A DNA stretch of 64,000 nucleotides. Source: Roseobacter sinensis. Its GTDB lineage: Bacteria > Pseudomonadota > Alphaproteobacteria > Rhodobacterales > Rhodobacteraceae. The translations under genes were made by a program, and so were the position numbers. The DNA lies in NCBI RefSeq assembly GCF_025755255.1, contig NZ_JALIEB010000016.1, positions 1 through 64,000 on the forward strand, read 5' to 3'. The notes under the pieces were generated by a model. That model saw only the letters and a program-made list of their open reading frames with translations. It made no database searches and was not told the DNA's origin. Shown in pieces: positions 24,755 to 35,137 of the stretch (positions within the stretch are counted from its first letter, which is position 1; each line of letters starts with the position of its first letter).

Positions 24755-25461
24755 GACACTTCCTCCTCTTGATCTTCCAAAACTCCATCGCGCAGGTGAA
24801 ACAACCGGTCGAAGCGGTCGTAGATCTTTTCGTCATGGGTGACGGCGACAATGCAGGCATCCTGTTCGGCAGCCAGTTTGCGCAGAAGATCCATCACGAT
24901 CCCCGCGCGTTTGCTGTCCAGCGCCGCCGTAGGCTCGTCCGCAAGGATGATGCGCGGACTGTTCGCGAGCGCGCGCGCGATAGCCACGCGTTGCGCTTCA
25001 CCTCCCGACAGAAGTGCCGGCATGGCGTCCTTGCGATGGCCTACTTCAAGATAATCGAGCAACTCCACAGCCCGCTCTTGAGCCTCCACAGACGATCGAC
25101 CCGCCAGCGTCAACACCAAGGCGACATTGTCACGGGCGTTGAGAAACGGAAGCAGGTTGTGGAACTGGAAGATGAAGCCGATCTTGTCGAGCCGCAGGCG
25201 GCGCAGATCGCCGCGCAGGGCGCGGTTGTCATAGACCAGTTCGCCGTCCAGTGTCACCCGGCCTACGGTCGGCGCGATGATGCAGCCGATAACGTTGAGC
25301 AGTGTGGTCTTGCCCGACCCCGACGGGCCCAGCAGGGCCACGACCTCGCCACGGCGTACGGTCAGGTCAATGTCGCGCAGCGCATCGACGCGCGCCTCGC
25401 CCTCGCCAAAATGCTTGGAGACGCCGGCGATCTCGATCAGGGGCTGGCGCGCGTCATCCAT
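24751..25461 (-). CDS. ABC transporter ATPase (DevA/LolD/MacB type)
   Basis: 236 residues. Walker A is LLGPSGSGKTTLLN, the signature is LLSGGEAQRVAIARAL, Walker B is RIILADEPTAALDS, and a switch His lies in VAVTHDEKIYDRFD. This subtype works with FtsX-like permeases and membrane-fusion proteins to export hydrophobic compounds or lipids. It follows the permease gene by 3 bases. Confidence 0.92.
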   Translation of the reverse strand: MDDARQPLIEIAGVSKHFGEGEARVDALRDIDLTVRRGEVVALLGPSGSGKTTLLNVIGCIIAPTVGRVTLDGELVYDNRALRGDLRRLRLDKIGFIFQFHNLLPFLNARDNVALVLTLAGRSSVEAQERAVELLDYLEVGHRKDAMPALLSGGEAQRVAIARALANSPRIILADEPTAALDSKRAGIVMDLLRKLAAEQDACIVAVTHDEKIYDRFDRLFHLRDGVLEDQEEEVS

Positions 25462-25464
25462 TGT

Positions 25465-26601
25465 TCAGCCTCCGATCGCTGTTGCCGGATCAACCTTCAG
25501 CGCGGCGCGGACACCAAGCCCGCTGGCGACGATACAAACCACGATGATAATCCCGCCGAGTGCCGCCGCATTCACCGGCTCCAGCACGACGCGGCGGGGG
25601 AAGTAGTCCTTGACCAGCAGGATCAGGATCAGGCCGAAACTCCAGCCAACCATACCCAGGGCTAGCGATTGTTGCACGATCAGGCTGACGATGGTGCGAT
25701 CGGGCGCGCCGATCAGTTTCAAGGTGGCGATCTGCTTCAGTTTCTCCATCGTCATTGTGTAGATGATCAGCGCGATCACCACGGCCGAGACCGTCAGCAG
25801 AATACCGAGGAACAGGCCGATCTGCCGCTTGGCGCGGTCCACGACCGACCCGATCAGGATCGCCTCCTGCTCTGCCTGCGTCAGCGCGCCGAGGTGCTTC
25901 CACTGACGAACAGTGGTGGCGACACCCAGCGGATCGGCCGCGGGTTCGAGCCGCGCGATGACCGCCGCAACGGTGTCGGCGCTTTTCAGCAGGCCGGCAC
26001 CCCGGGCGGTCTGGACTCGCTGGGCTGGCGGGGCAAGTTGCGATTGCAGGGTTTGCGCATCTGGAAGCGTGATGAACGCGGCAGGGTCGCCGCCCGAATT
26101 CATCGTATCCTCGACCAGGCCGACGACAGCAAAGCTGTTGCGGCCGAGGCGGATGCGGTCGCCGACGACAAGCCCGGTCTGCCGGTCGGCCACCAGTTCG
26201 AAATGGGTCTGCGTGATGCCGCGCCCCTCGGCAATGGTCTGCGGCCCACCTGGGCGCCCTGGCTCATAGCCGATGACATACAGGCGCAGTGTTTCGCCCG
26301 CATGGCGTGCCTCGACGGTCTGGTAGGTGATGCTGCCCGCTTCTGCCACGCCATGCAGCCGGGCGACGGCATCGCGGGTTCTGCCAGGGATCTTTGAGGC
26401 CTCCGCAAAGGGGCCTTGCGTGCCCGATTCCACCACCCATAAATCGGCCTGCGGTGCCTTCACAATATTCAATGCGTCGGCGACCAGACCGTTGTAGATC
26501 CCGATCATCGCCAGCACGACCGCCATCAGCAGACTGAGACCAAGACAGGTCAGCACAAATCGAAACAGGTTGTGGCGCACATCGCGGTAGGCAAGGTTCA
26601 T
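25465..26601 (-). CDS. ABC transporter permease (FtsX/DevC family)
   Basis: 378 residues with one N-terminal membrane helix (FRFVLTCLGLSLLMAVVLAMIG), a large periplasmic domain, and three C-terminal helices (LFLGILLTVSAVVIALIIYT, and two more after LKLIGAPDRTIV), the FtsX/MacB_PCD layout of DevC permeases. It overlaps the adaptor gene by 4 bases and is part of a three-component exporter. Confidence 0.9.
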   Translation of the reverse strand: MNLAYRDVRHNLFRFVLTCLGLSLLMAVVLAMIGIYNGLVADALNIVKAPQADLWVVESGTQGPFAEASKIPGRTRDAVARLHGVAEAGSITYQTVEARHAGETLRLYVIGYEPGRPGGPQTIAEGRGITQTHFELVADRQTGLVVGDRIRLGRNSFAVVGLVEDTMNSGGDPAAFITLPDAQTLQSQLAPPAQRVQTARGAGLLKSADTVAAVIARLEPAADPLGVATTVRQWKHLGALTQAEQEAILIGSVVDRAKRQIGLFLGILLTVSAVVIALIIYTMTMEKLKQIATLKLIGAPDRTIVSLIVQQSLALGMVGWSFGLILILLVKDYFPRRVVLEPVNAAALGGIIIVVCIVASGLGVRAALKVDPATAIGG

Positions 26602-27761
26602 GATGCCCCTCCCCCCAAAACACGCGCCATCCGCCCTTCGGACAGGCCTTTCACGGGAGCCGAGACCACCTGGTCACCCTCGGCCAGTCCGTTCAAGATC
26701 TGCAGCCGGGCGTCTTCCGTGCGATGGCCGAACACCGCAGAAACCTTGGTCAGTTTCCCGTCCCGCACCACCCAAACGCGGCCCTGGTGCCCATCGAAAC
26801 CGCTGACGGCAATCTCGGGCACAAGGAAGGCTTCGGTCAGAAGAGCGACGGTGATCCTGACTTCGGCCTGTTCTCCCAGATAGACTTGCGGCGGACAGCG
26901 GTAGCACGCGATCCACACGCGCCGCTCCTCGTTGACGCGATCACTCTCGATTCCGATCCGCGCCACCGTGCCGCTAAAGACCTCGTGTGGCAGCGACCGC
27001 AGCCGAACCTCTGCCGACTGGCCCAAGGCAATGGCACCGGCACGCGCTTCGTCGACATAAGCCAGTGTCCAGACGGTTGTGGGGTCCATCAGCGTGAAAA
27101 TCGGCTCGCCCGCACGCACGACCGTGCCCGCCTCGACGTGTCGATCTACGATAATCGCGTCGAAGGGTGCCCTCAGGACATGATGATCGAGGAGCGCTTG
27201 CTCGTAGCGCAATGCAGCTTCGGCATCGGCACGTTGTGCCAGCGCGACCGCGATATCGCTTTCGGCCACGGCAAGCTCCGCGGCCGCGACGTCCACGTCG
27301 CGCTGCGCTTCCTCCGCTCTTTGCGCAGAGATCGTGTTGCGGACGGCCAAGGCTTGTTGACGGGTATTGGTCGCCTCACGCTGTGCAAGAACGGCACGTG
27401 CACGCACGACGTTCGCGCGGGTTCGTCCAAGTGTCGCGTCCGCCGCTTCGGCGGATGCGGCGGCACGTGCCACCCGGGCCTCCTGTTCGGCGGCGTGCAG
27501 TCGCGCCAGTATCTGACCCCGCGCAACGGCATCGCCACCATCGACCTCCAGACCGGTCAAGGCGGCACCAACCTCGAACCCGATCCGGGAAACGATGCGC
27601 GCCTCAACTGTGCCAAGTCCGTAGACCCGGACCGGGACATCCCGATCGATGGTGACCACCGGCACCGCGATGGGGCGTTCGGTCAGAAAGACCCAACCGG
27701 CCACGCCGATCAATGCGATGACGGCAATGGCCACCAGGCCTTGGCGTGTTCTGCGTTTCAT
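26598..27761 (-). CDS. HlyD/DevB-type periplasmic adaptor
   Basis: 387 residues. An N-terminal anchor (GLVAIAVIALIGVAGWVFL) is followed by a lipoyl-like half-domain, a long alpha-helical hairpin (about residues 100-190, Ala/Arg/Glu-rich), the second lipoyl half (APFDAIIVDRHVEAGTVVRAGEP) and beta-barrel regions, the membrane-fusion-protein order. It would link the ABC permease to an outer-membrane channel; no TolC-like gene is in the window. Confidence 0.9.
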   Translation of the reverse strand: MKRRTRQGLVAIAVIALIGVAGWVFLTERPIAVPVVTIDRDVPVRVYGLGTVEARIVSRIGFEVGAALTGLEVDGGDAVARGQILARLHAAEQEARVARAAASAEAADATLGRTRANVVRARAVLAQREATNTRQQALAVRNTISAQRAEEAQRDVDVAAAELAVAESDIAVALAQRADAEAALRYEQALLDHHVLRAPFDAIIVDRHVEAGTVVRAGEPIFTLMDPTTVWTLAYVDEARAGAIALGQSAEVRLRSLPHEVFSGTVARIGIESDRVNEERRVWIACYRCPPQVYLGEQAEVRITVALLTEAFLVPEIAVSGFDGHQGRVWVVRDGKLTKVSAVFGHRTEDARLQILNGLAEGDQVVSAPVKGLSEGRMARVLGGGAS

Positions 27762-28372
27762 GAGCTTGGCTCCCCGTCTGGGGCGGCCCGAAACAGGCGC
27801 ATCTGCGCGTCGAGAAGTCGCTCGCCCTCTTTCGCAAGCGGGAACGAGCGGTCACCGAGTGACCAACGCAGCGCCATCCCCTGTATCAGCGAAATCAACA
27901 GGACCGCGGCATCTTCCGGGACAAGATCGGAGCGAACGCGCCCCGTATCACGGGCGCGGGTGAGCTCCGCCAGCAGCAGTCCCTGAAAACGCGTCATGAG
28001 GGCCCGAAAACTCTGACGCAGATCGCCGTTTTCGGTTTGCAATTCGTGTGAATGCAGGATCGCGGGGATCGCAGGATTGGCTTCGATCTGGCGAAATTGA
28101 ACGAGAACGAGCGCGACCAGCTGTCGATCCGGCTCACGCTCTTTCGCCAGTGCCCCCTCCCATGCGTTTGTCATCCTTTCGGTGATGACCTCTGCCACCG
28201 CCTGCCAAAGGGCCTGTTTCGTCGGGAAGTGTCGGAAGATCGCGGGTTGGGTCAGCCCAACGGCATCCGCGACTGCCTGGGTCGTCAGCCGGTCCGGCCC
28301 AAGCTCATCAGCCAACCGCAGGGCGGTTGCAACGATCTCTGCCTTGCGATCATCGGCGGATTTGCGTGGCAT
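27758..28372 (-). CDS. TetR-family repressor of the exporter operon
   Basis: 204 residues with an N-terminal TetR helix-turn-helix (LTTQAVADAVGLTQPAIFRH, FPTKQALWQAVAEV) and a helical ligand-binding domain. It is the first gene of the operon, overlapping the adaptor gene by 4 bases. A long perfect palindrome lies 16 bases upstream of its start, so autorepression relieved by the exported compound is likely. Confidence 0.9.
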   Translation of the reverse strand: MPRKSADDRKAEIVATALRLADELGPDRLTTQAVADAVGLTQPAIFRHFPTKQALWQAVAEVITERMTNAWEGALAKEREPDRQLVALVLVQFRQIEANPAIPAILHSHELQTENGDLRQSFRALMTRFQGLLLAELTRARDTGRVRSDLVPEDAAVLLISLIQGMALRWSLGDRSFPLAKEGERLLDAQMRLFRAAPDGEPSS

Positions 28373-28387
28373 GCCCGTTGTCCTAAG

Positions 28388-28409
28388 TTAGTTATCTATT
28401 ACTAACTAA
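28388..28409. promoter_or_regulatory. TetR operator: TTAGTTA N8 TAACTAA
   Basis: Perfect 7-bp arms with an 8-bp spacer lie just upstream of the tetR start, typical size for a TetR-family operator. The rest of the spacer up to 28688 shows no gene or clear terminator. Confidence 0.75.
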
Positions 28410-28688
28410 TGCTGCTTCATCTCTCCTTCAAGTGTCTTTGTCGCCGTCAGTGTTTGTAAAATCCTGACAGCGCTCAAAACCGACGAGACAAAGATCAACC
28501 TCAGCGGCGCGACATATCTTTGGGCGCTAGATGCGAGGTTACCTCATTATTCTGATTTCGGATCGGCACAGCGAACAGCCCTTAAGATCATTGGAAGGTA
28601 CAAAAACCGCTCGGCACGTAACAAATCGTACTGCCCCCAAATCTGGAGCATTCCAAGCCGCAATCCCTTGCATGTCGGAATCTTCATC

Positions 28689-29603
28689 TTATCCAACGTT
28701 TTCCAGTCGAACATCGTTAAACTGCCGCAAACAGGCTATGATCTCGGCTTCAGTCGAAAACAGGCAGGCGGCAGTCGAAAGAGCATCGGCCAGACCTGCG
28801 GATTGCGCCGACACGGAAATTTCGGACCACATGGCCGCGACGGACGTCCCGCTCTTGGGATCGAGGATGTGGCTTTCCCCGCTGCTTCCCTTTCCGAAGG
28901 TCGTACCGCGCGGTGCCGACGTGGCCAAGGCACGGGCCTTGAGAGGCACCTCTCCCCCGGCAGCAAGACGCACGGGCCAAGCGTCGCCGTCGGGAGCGCC
29001 GCCCAACGCGCGGAATTCGCCGGTATCGATCAGCACGTTGTCGAGCCCTTCACCCGCCAGCAGATCTGCGATGCGATCCGCGATGACGCCCTGCGCGATG
29101 CCGTTCAACGTCAGCGCCATGCCGGGCCGCAGCATGATCCGGTCGGGCGCGACCTGCACGCCGTCCCACCCGATCAGCGCGCGCGCGCGGCTGAGGTCGG
29201 TGTCCTTAGGCGCATGACCGGCAATGGCGGCGTCTGCGTAGGCCCGCCAGAGCGGCTGAACTGTCGGGTCGAACCGGCCTTCAGTTGCCGCAAGAACGCG
29301 ACCGGCCAATGACAAGCATTCCAGAAGCTCGAACGGCGGCGCGGTGAGCGAGCCGTCCCGATTGAGCCGCGCCAGCGCGCTTTCGGGGCGGAAAAGGCTG
29401 AACACATCCTCCAGACGGTCGATCTCGGACGCGACGCGGGCCGCGATGGCGGCGGCGTCGGGATGGGCTAGCCGCAGCGTCGCGCGCGCGCCAAGCGCCC
29501 TGCCCTGCCACGTGTGCATTTCCGCCCGCGCCATCGCGGAGGCGGGAAAGGCGGTCGCGGCGGCGAGGATGGTCAGCATCCGGCGTCGGGATATCATTGT
29601 CAT
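28689..29603 (-). CDS. nosX: NosX: ApbE-family FAD:protein FMN transferase
   Basis: 304 residues with a Tat-like N-terminus (ISRRRMLTILAAATAFPASA). ApbE features include LEDVFSLFRPESALARLN, TLNGIAQGVIADRIADLL, NVLIDTGEFRALG and the metal/FAD site near SGESHILDPKSGT. In nos clusters NosX transfers FMN covalently to NosR in the periplasm. It is the last gene of the nos unit and begins one base after nosL. Confidence 0.9.
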   Translation of the reverse strand: MTMISRRRMLTILAAATAFPASAMARAEMHTWQGRALGARATLRLAHPDAAAIAARVASEIDRLEDVFSLFRPESALARLNRDGSLTAPPFELLECLSLAGRVLAATEGRFDPTVQPLWRAYADAAIAGHAPKDTDLSRARALIGWDGVQVAPDRIMLRPGMALTLNGIAQGVIADRIADLLAGEGLDNVLIDTGEFRALGGAPDGDAWPVRLAAGGEVPLKARALATSAPRGTTFGKGSSGESHILDPKSGTSVAAMWSEISVSAQSAGLADALSTAACLFSTEAEIIACLRQFNDVRLENVG

Positions 29604-29604
29604 C

Positions 29605-30171
29605 TCAGTCTCCCATCTTGTCGGACAGCGCGCGCAGCCGGTCCTGAAACGCGCTGTCGTCAGTGTCGTGAACCAGATCCACCGGCGCCAGCACCGCCGC
29701 GTCGGGGATCTCGTCGAGCGTCATCACCGCGCCGCCGTTAGCCGAGGCGAAATCCTGCGCCGCGGCGGGGTCGGAGAAGGGCACCAGTTCGGGCGCGCCC
29801 ATGCCGCCGACGACATCCGCGCCGACAACGAAAAGCGCATCCTGCGCGTCGATCCAGTTCTGCGCACCGGGGGAGTCCCAGCTTGCGCCCGCAGCCCCCA
29901 TGTCGTTGACCCAGACGGCGACGACCTCGTGGCTTTGTTCGGGCATCCGCAGATAGGCCACCACGTCGCGCACCTGGCTGAAGAAAAGCGGCGCGCCGGG
30001 CAATCCGGCCAGATGTGCCTGCGCCTTGGGCCCGTCATGTTCGAGCAGGGTCATCTGGCAGTAATGCCCCACCGCGTCGGGGCTGAGCGCCACCGGAGTG
30101 ACATCCTGCGCCACCTCTTCCTTGCAGGCAGCCAAGGCGAGGCAAAACAAGACAAACGAGAGGCGTTTCAT
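29605..30171 (-). CDS. nosL: NosL copper-binding lipoprotein
   Basis: 188 residues from the ATG at 30171, which places a lipobox correctly (LCLALAACKEE, lipid on Cys16). The YCQM segment is the NosL copper-binding region, followed by the conserved FFSQVRDVVAYL and a C-terminal beta domain. NosL delivers Cu(I) for assembly of the CuZ site of N2O reductase at the outer face of the membrane. It overlaps nosY by 4 bases. Confidence 0.92.
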   Translation of the reverse strand: MKRLSFVLFCLALAACKEEVAQDVTPVALSPDAVGHYCQMTLLEHDGPKAQAHLAGLPGAPLFFSQVRDVVAYLRMPEQSHEVVAVWVNDMGAAGASWDSPGAQNWIDAQDALFVVGADVVGGMGAPELVPFSDPAAAQDFASANGGAVMTLDEIPDAAVLAPVDLVHDTDDSAFQDRLRALSDKMGD

Positions 30172-30988
30172 GCGTCCACCTTTCTGAAGGTCAGCGCGGC
30201 CAGGGCCAGCGCGAGGAAGGGCCAGCTCACAACCGAGCACAGCGATTGCCATTGCGGGATTGCGCCCGCCGCACCCGCCACGCCCGAGGCGGCGGCGCTG
30301 GCCTCGGCGGCACTCAGGTTGAACAGGCGGAAGGCGTCGGCGGGATTGGCCAGAAGGGCGGCAGGAAAGACCTGCGTGGTGAAGAATCCGCCATCATCCG
30401 CTACAACCGCCGCCAGCAGCCCCAGATCGTAGAGCACGACAAGCCCGAGCCAGACGCCGATGGCCAGCCCCGCCGCCCCCGATGCACGCCGCGACAGGGC
30501 CGAGACCGCGTAGCCGATGCCGAGGAAGGTCGCGCCGAGCAGCACCGAGGTCCAGGTCAGCCGCCAGAGCGCGCCCAGACCCGCGACCGCCTCCGTATCG
30601 TTCAGGATGGCGATCAAGGCGGCTGATCCATAGCCTGCAACAAGCGCCACGATCAGGATCGCCACATGCGCCAGCAGCTTGCCCGCCAGCACTTCCCACC
30701 GCGCCACCGGGTAGGTCAGCAAGAGCGGCAGCGTGCCGCGTTCGACCTCTCCGGCGATGGCGTCGAAGGACATGAGCAGCGCCACCAGCGGCACCAGATA
30801 GACCGAGAGCGAGGTGAGCGAGGCGACCACCACCGACAGGCGGTCCGCCCCCAGCGCGCCGGTCGGCGCGGAGCCTGCGGCGGACAGGACGAGCGAGAAC
30901 ACCACCATCAGCAGCACCGCGATCAGCACCCAGCGGTTGCGCCGCGCGATGTTCGCCTCGATCCGGGCGGTGGCAAGGATGCGCGCGA

Positions 30989-30992
<4 letters not shown>
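30168..30992 (-). CDS. nosY: NosY ABC permease
   Basis: 274 residues with six hydrophobic segments (for example WVLIAVLLMVVFSLVLSAAG, LLAHVAILIVALVAGYGSAAL, AIGVWLGLVVLYDLGLLAAV). It is the membrane part of the NosDFY complex that moves a copper- or sulphur-site precursor for NosZ maturation. The FDAIAGEVERGTLPLLLTYP motif is typical of ABC-2 permeases of this type. Coupled to nosF and nosL by 4-base overlaps. Confidence 0.93.
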
Positions 30993-31885
<893 letters not shown>

Positions 31886-33185
31886 TCATATCGCTTTCAT
31901 CGCGGCGCACGGCGGCTTCGGCCTCCATCGCGGCGTAATCTTCGGGCACCGCGATCTGCGGCGCGGTCATCAGGGGCGCGCTGTCCACGACACCGCCTGG
32001 CAGCGTCGCCGGAAAGCTCGATTGTGCCCAGCGGATCAGTTGCACGGCCGGCGCGCCGGTTAGCAGGCGCGCGGCGGGTTGCGACCACAGGATGTGGTCC
32101 ATCAGGTCGTTGGGCCGAAACGGGCTGTCGGCGATGCCGTCGCCACCAAGGTCGAAACCGGGATGGTCGGACCAGTAATTGCCTCGCCCCTCGAAGCTCC
32201 ATTCGATATCGCGGGTGCCCACGTATTTCACCTGCTCGCGGTTGCCGATGAAGGCGTTGCCGGTCAGCACGTTGCGTTCGGACCCGGCGGTGAAATGGAT
32301 GCCGATCTCGCAGCCCTCGAAGCGGTTGTTGTAGATCAGGTTCTTGTGCGCGTTGTAGATAAAGGTGCAGCGGTTCGCGCCGCCGCGCACGAGGTTGCCC
32401 GACACCTCGGCATTGTTGGCGTAGTTGAGCATCACGCCGTGGCTGATGTCGGACAGGCTCAGGTTGTCCTTCACGATGATGTTGTTCGAAAACATGATCG
32501 CGTAACCGAGCCCGTTGCCGATGGACACGTTGCCCGACACTTCAGAATCGTTGGTATACATGTAATGCACGGCGAAACGCAGGTCGCGGAAAAGGTTGTT
32601 GCGATAGGTGCCGGTGCGCGACGCATTGGAAAAGATGCCATCGCGGCCCCAGCGCACCGAATTGCCCTCGACCAGCGTGCCGGGAGAGTTCCAGACATAG
32701 ATGCCGTTGCCCCGGTCATTGACACGGGCCTGCCGCGTGCCCTCGATGGTGTTGCGCAGCACCTGCGCGTCGCGCCCGCCATGCACATCGACACCGTGCA
32801 GGTTGCCGATCACCCGGTTGTCCGCGACCACGGCGCGATCCGCGCCCTTGAGGATTTTCACCCCCGCATCGAGCGCCTCGCTGTCCATGCCCGATCCGGT
32901 CACGGTCAGCCCCCGCAGCGTCACATCCGGCGCGTCGATGGTGACAACCGTGCCCTGGCCCATGCCGTCGATCATCGCCGTCTGCGGCCCGGTCAGGGTC
33001 AAGGGTCGGTCGATGGTGATGGCACCTTCGTAGCGTCCTTCGGAAAGCATCAGCACATCGCCGGGTTGGGCCCCGGCGATGGCTTTGGCAAGCGTGCCCT
33101 GCCCCGCCGGCACGGCGATCTCGGCCGCCCAAAGGGGCAGCGCGACAAGCAGCGTCAGCATAAGGGTCAGGACACGCAACATGGC

Positions 33186-35126
33186 TCAGCTCGCCCGCGG
33201 TTCGACGAACATCCGGCCGCGCATCTCCATGTGGAGCGCGTGGCAGAACCACTGGCAGTAGTACCAGTAGACACCCGGCTGCGCCGCGGTGAAGGTCACA
33301 GACGAGGTTGCCTGTGGCCCGACTTCCATCGCGAGACCGTGGTTGCCAAGGGTGAAGCCGTGGGTCAGGTCGTCGATGTCATCAAGGTTGGTGACATAGA
33401 CGGTCACTTCATCCCCCTGCTGAACCGTGAACGTCTCGAGTGAAAAGTTCGGCGCTTGGCTCGACATATAGACACGCACCTTGTTGCCGTCGCGGATCAC
33501 CGTGTCCTGCCAATCGTCGAGATCGACACCGTCGGCTTCGGCCTGATTGCGGGCGTCCTGCCACATCGGGTCATTCCGATCCCAGACCGATTTCGGGCTG
33601 ACCTTGGACGGATCGACGATGATCGAGTCGTGCGGCTCGGCAAAGGTCGGACCGTCATGGATCAGCGTCAGGTCGTCCCCGTCGATCGCGAACAATTGTT
33701 CGTTTTCCGGCTTGAGCGGCCCGACATTGAGGAACCGGTCTTTGGAAAACTTGTTCATCGTCAGGTAGTACTTGTCGGTCGCGTCAAGCGTTTCGCCCAT
33801 CACGGTCGAGTTGTGGCCCGGCTGGTAATGCACGTCCTTCTTGACGATGATTGGATCCACGTCTGCACCGTTATACAGTTCGATTGCCTTCTCAATGTTC
33901 CACTTCACCACCTGGCTGTCGAGGAAGAGCGTCGTATAGGCGTTGCCCTTGCCGTCGTAGCAAGTGTGAAGCGGCCCAAGCCCCAGTTCCGGTTCGGCCA
34001 CCACGACGCTGCGCGGATCGGCGTCTTCGTTGAACACCGCGTCGAGCTTGCGCACGTCGATCACGGACACGGTCGGCGACAGCTTGCCCGCAACGCAGAG
34101 GTGAACCTTGTCGGGCGCCATGTTGATGCCGTGCGGGTTGTTCGGAATCGGGATGTAGCGGGTGTACTTGTTGTTCTGCCCCTTGCGCCCGTCCAGCACC
34201 TTGACGCCGTTCAGTTCTTGGTAATCCCCCGCCTCAATGCCTTTCTCGATCTCGGCGATGTTGAAGACAACGACGTGGTCCATGTCCTTCTCGGTCATCT
34301 CGGGCAGGGTCATCCCCATTTCCGAGTTGTACGATGTCGAGAAGGCGTATTTGCCGTCGTAATCGCAATCGGTGTTGTCGAGGTTGCCCGTCACCATCAC
34401 CTGCCATGCGACCGTCATTTCGTCGGCATTGATGGCGGTGTAGAAGTTTACGTACTTGTCGGGCTCATCGAGGATCTGCCCGTCATTGACCATCGGCACT
34501 TCGTCCTCGCCGTTGGCGAATACGTAGTTGGTGCGCGGCCATTTTTGCGGACGCAGGCCGTGGATCGCCTTGGCGTTCGGGATCTCGATGATCTTGTCAC
34601 ATTTCATAACGTCGCAGCGCACGCGGGCAACGCGGGTGTTGGCCTTGTCATTCATGAACAGATAGCGCCCGTCATAGGTGCCTTCGGTGAAGGACATATG
34701 CGGGTGGTGCAAATCGCCGTTGGGCGGGAATTCATGACCGTTGGCAGCCAGATAGGCCTTGGTCTTTTCGGTCAGGCCTTCGGTCAGGATTTTCTTGGAC
34801 TCGTTCGTGATGCCCCATCCGGTGGCCGAGCAGATGTTGAACACCGGCACGCGCATCAATTCACGCATCGACGGGATGCCGAGAATCCGCATCTCGCCGC
34901 ACTGGCCCGAGGACCAGAAGCCGTAATATTCGTCAAGCTGACCGGGGGCCACTTCGGCACCGGTTGCGGCGCGTACGCTTGTCGTGCCGGCAACGGTAGC
35001 CGCGCCTACTGCGGCGGTTCCCGTCAGCATCGCGCGAGAGCCGAACGCTCCGGCAAGTGCCGCGCCCCCGGCCGTGGCGCCCAGAAGGCCCCGGCGTGTG
35101 ATTGGCAGTTTCTTTCCCTCAGACAT
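33186..35126 (-). CDS. nosZ: NosZ nitrous oxide reductase (clade I, Tat-exported)
   Basis: 646 residues from the ATG at 35126, preceded by AAAGGA. A Tat signal ([17 protein letters not shown]) marks it as clade I. The beta-propeller holds CuZ histidines (for example [16 protein letters not shown] and [13 protein letters not shown]), and the C-terminal cupredoxin has the CuA motif [12 protein letters not shown] near residues 620-632. It reduces N2O to N2 in the periplasm. All key residues looked for are present, so it should be functional given its maturation genes alongside. Confidence 0.97.
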   Translation of the reverse strand: MSEGKKLPITRRGLLGATAGGAALAGAFGSRAMLTGTAAVGAATVAGTTSVRAATGAEVAPGQLDEYYGFWSSGQCGEMRILGIPSMRELMRVPVFNICSATGWGITNESKKILTEGLTEKTKAYLAANGHEFPPNGDLHHPHMSFTEGTYDGRYLFMNDKANTRVARVRCDVMKCDKIIEIPNAKAIHGLRPQKWPRTNYVFANGEDEVPMVNDGQILDEPDKYVNFYTAINADEMTVAWQVMVTGNLDNTDCDYDGKYAFSTSYNSEMGMTLPEMTEKDMDHVVVFNIAEIEKGIEAGDYQELNGVKVLDGRKGQNNKYTRYIPIPNNPHGINMAPDKVHLCVAGKLSPTVSVIDVRKLDAVFNEDADPRSVVVAEPELGLGPLHTCYDGKGNAYTTLFLDSQVVKWNIEKAIELYNGADVDPIIVKKDVHYQPGHNSTVMGETLDATDKYYLTMNKFSKDRFLNVGPLKPENEQLFAIDGDDLTLIHDGPTFAEPHDSIIVDPSKVSPKSVWDRNDPMWQDARNQAEADGVDLDDWQDTVIRDGNKVRVYMSSQAPNFSLETFTVQQGDEVTVYVTNLDDIDDLTHGFTLGNHGLAMEVGPQATSSVTFTAAQPGVYWYYCQWFCHALHMEMRGRMFVEPRAS

Positions 35127-35137
35127 AAAATATCCTT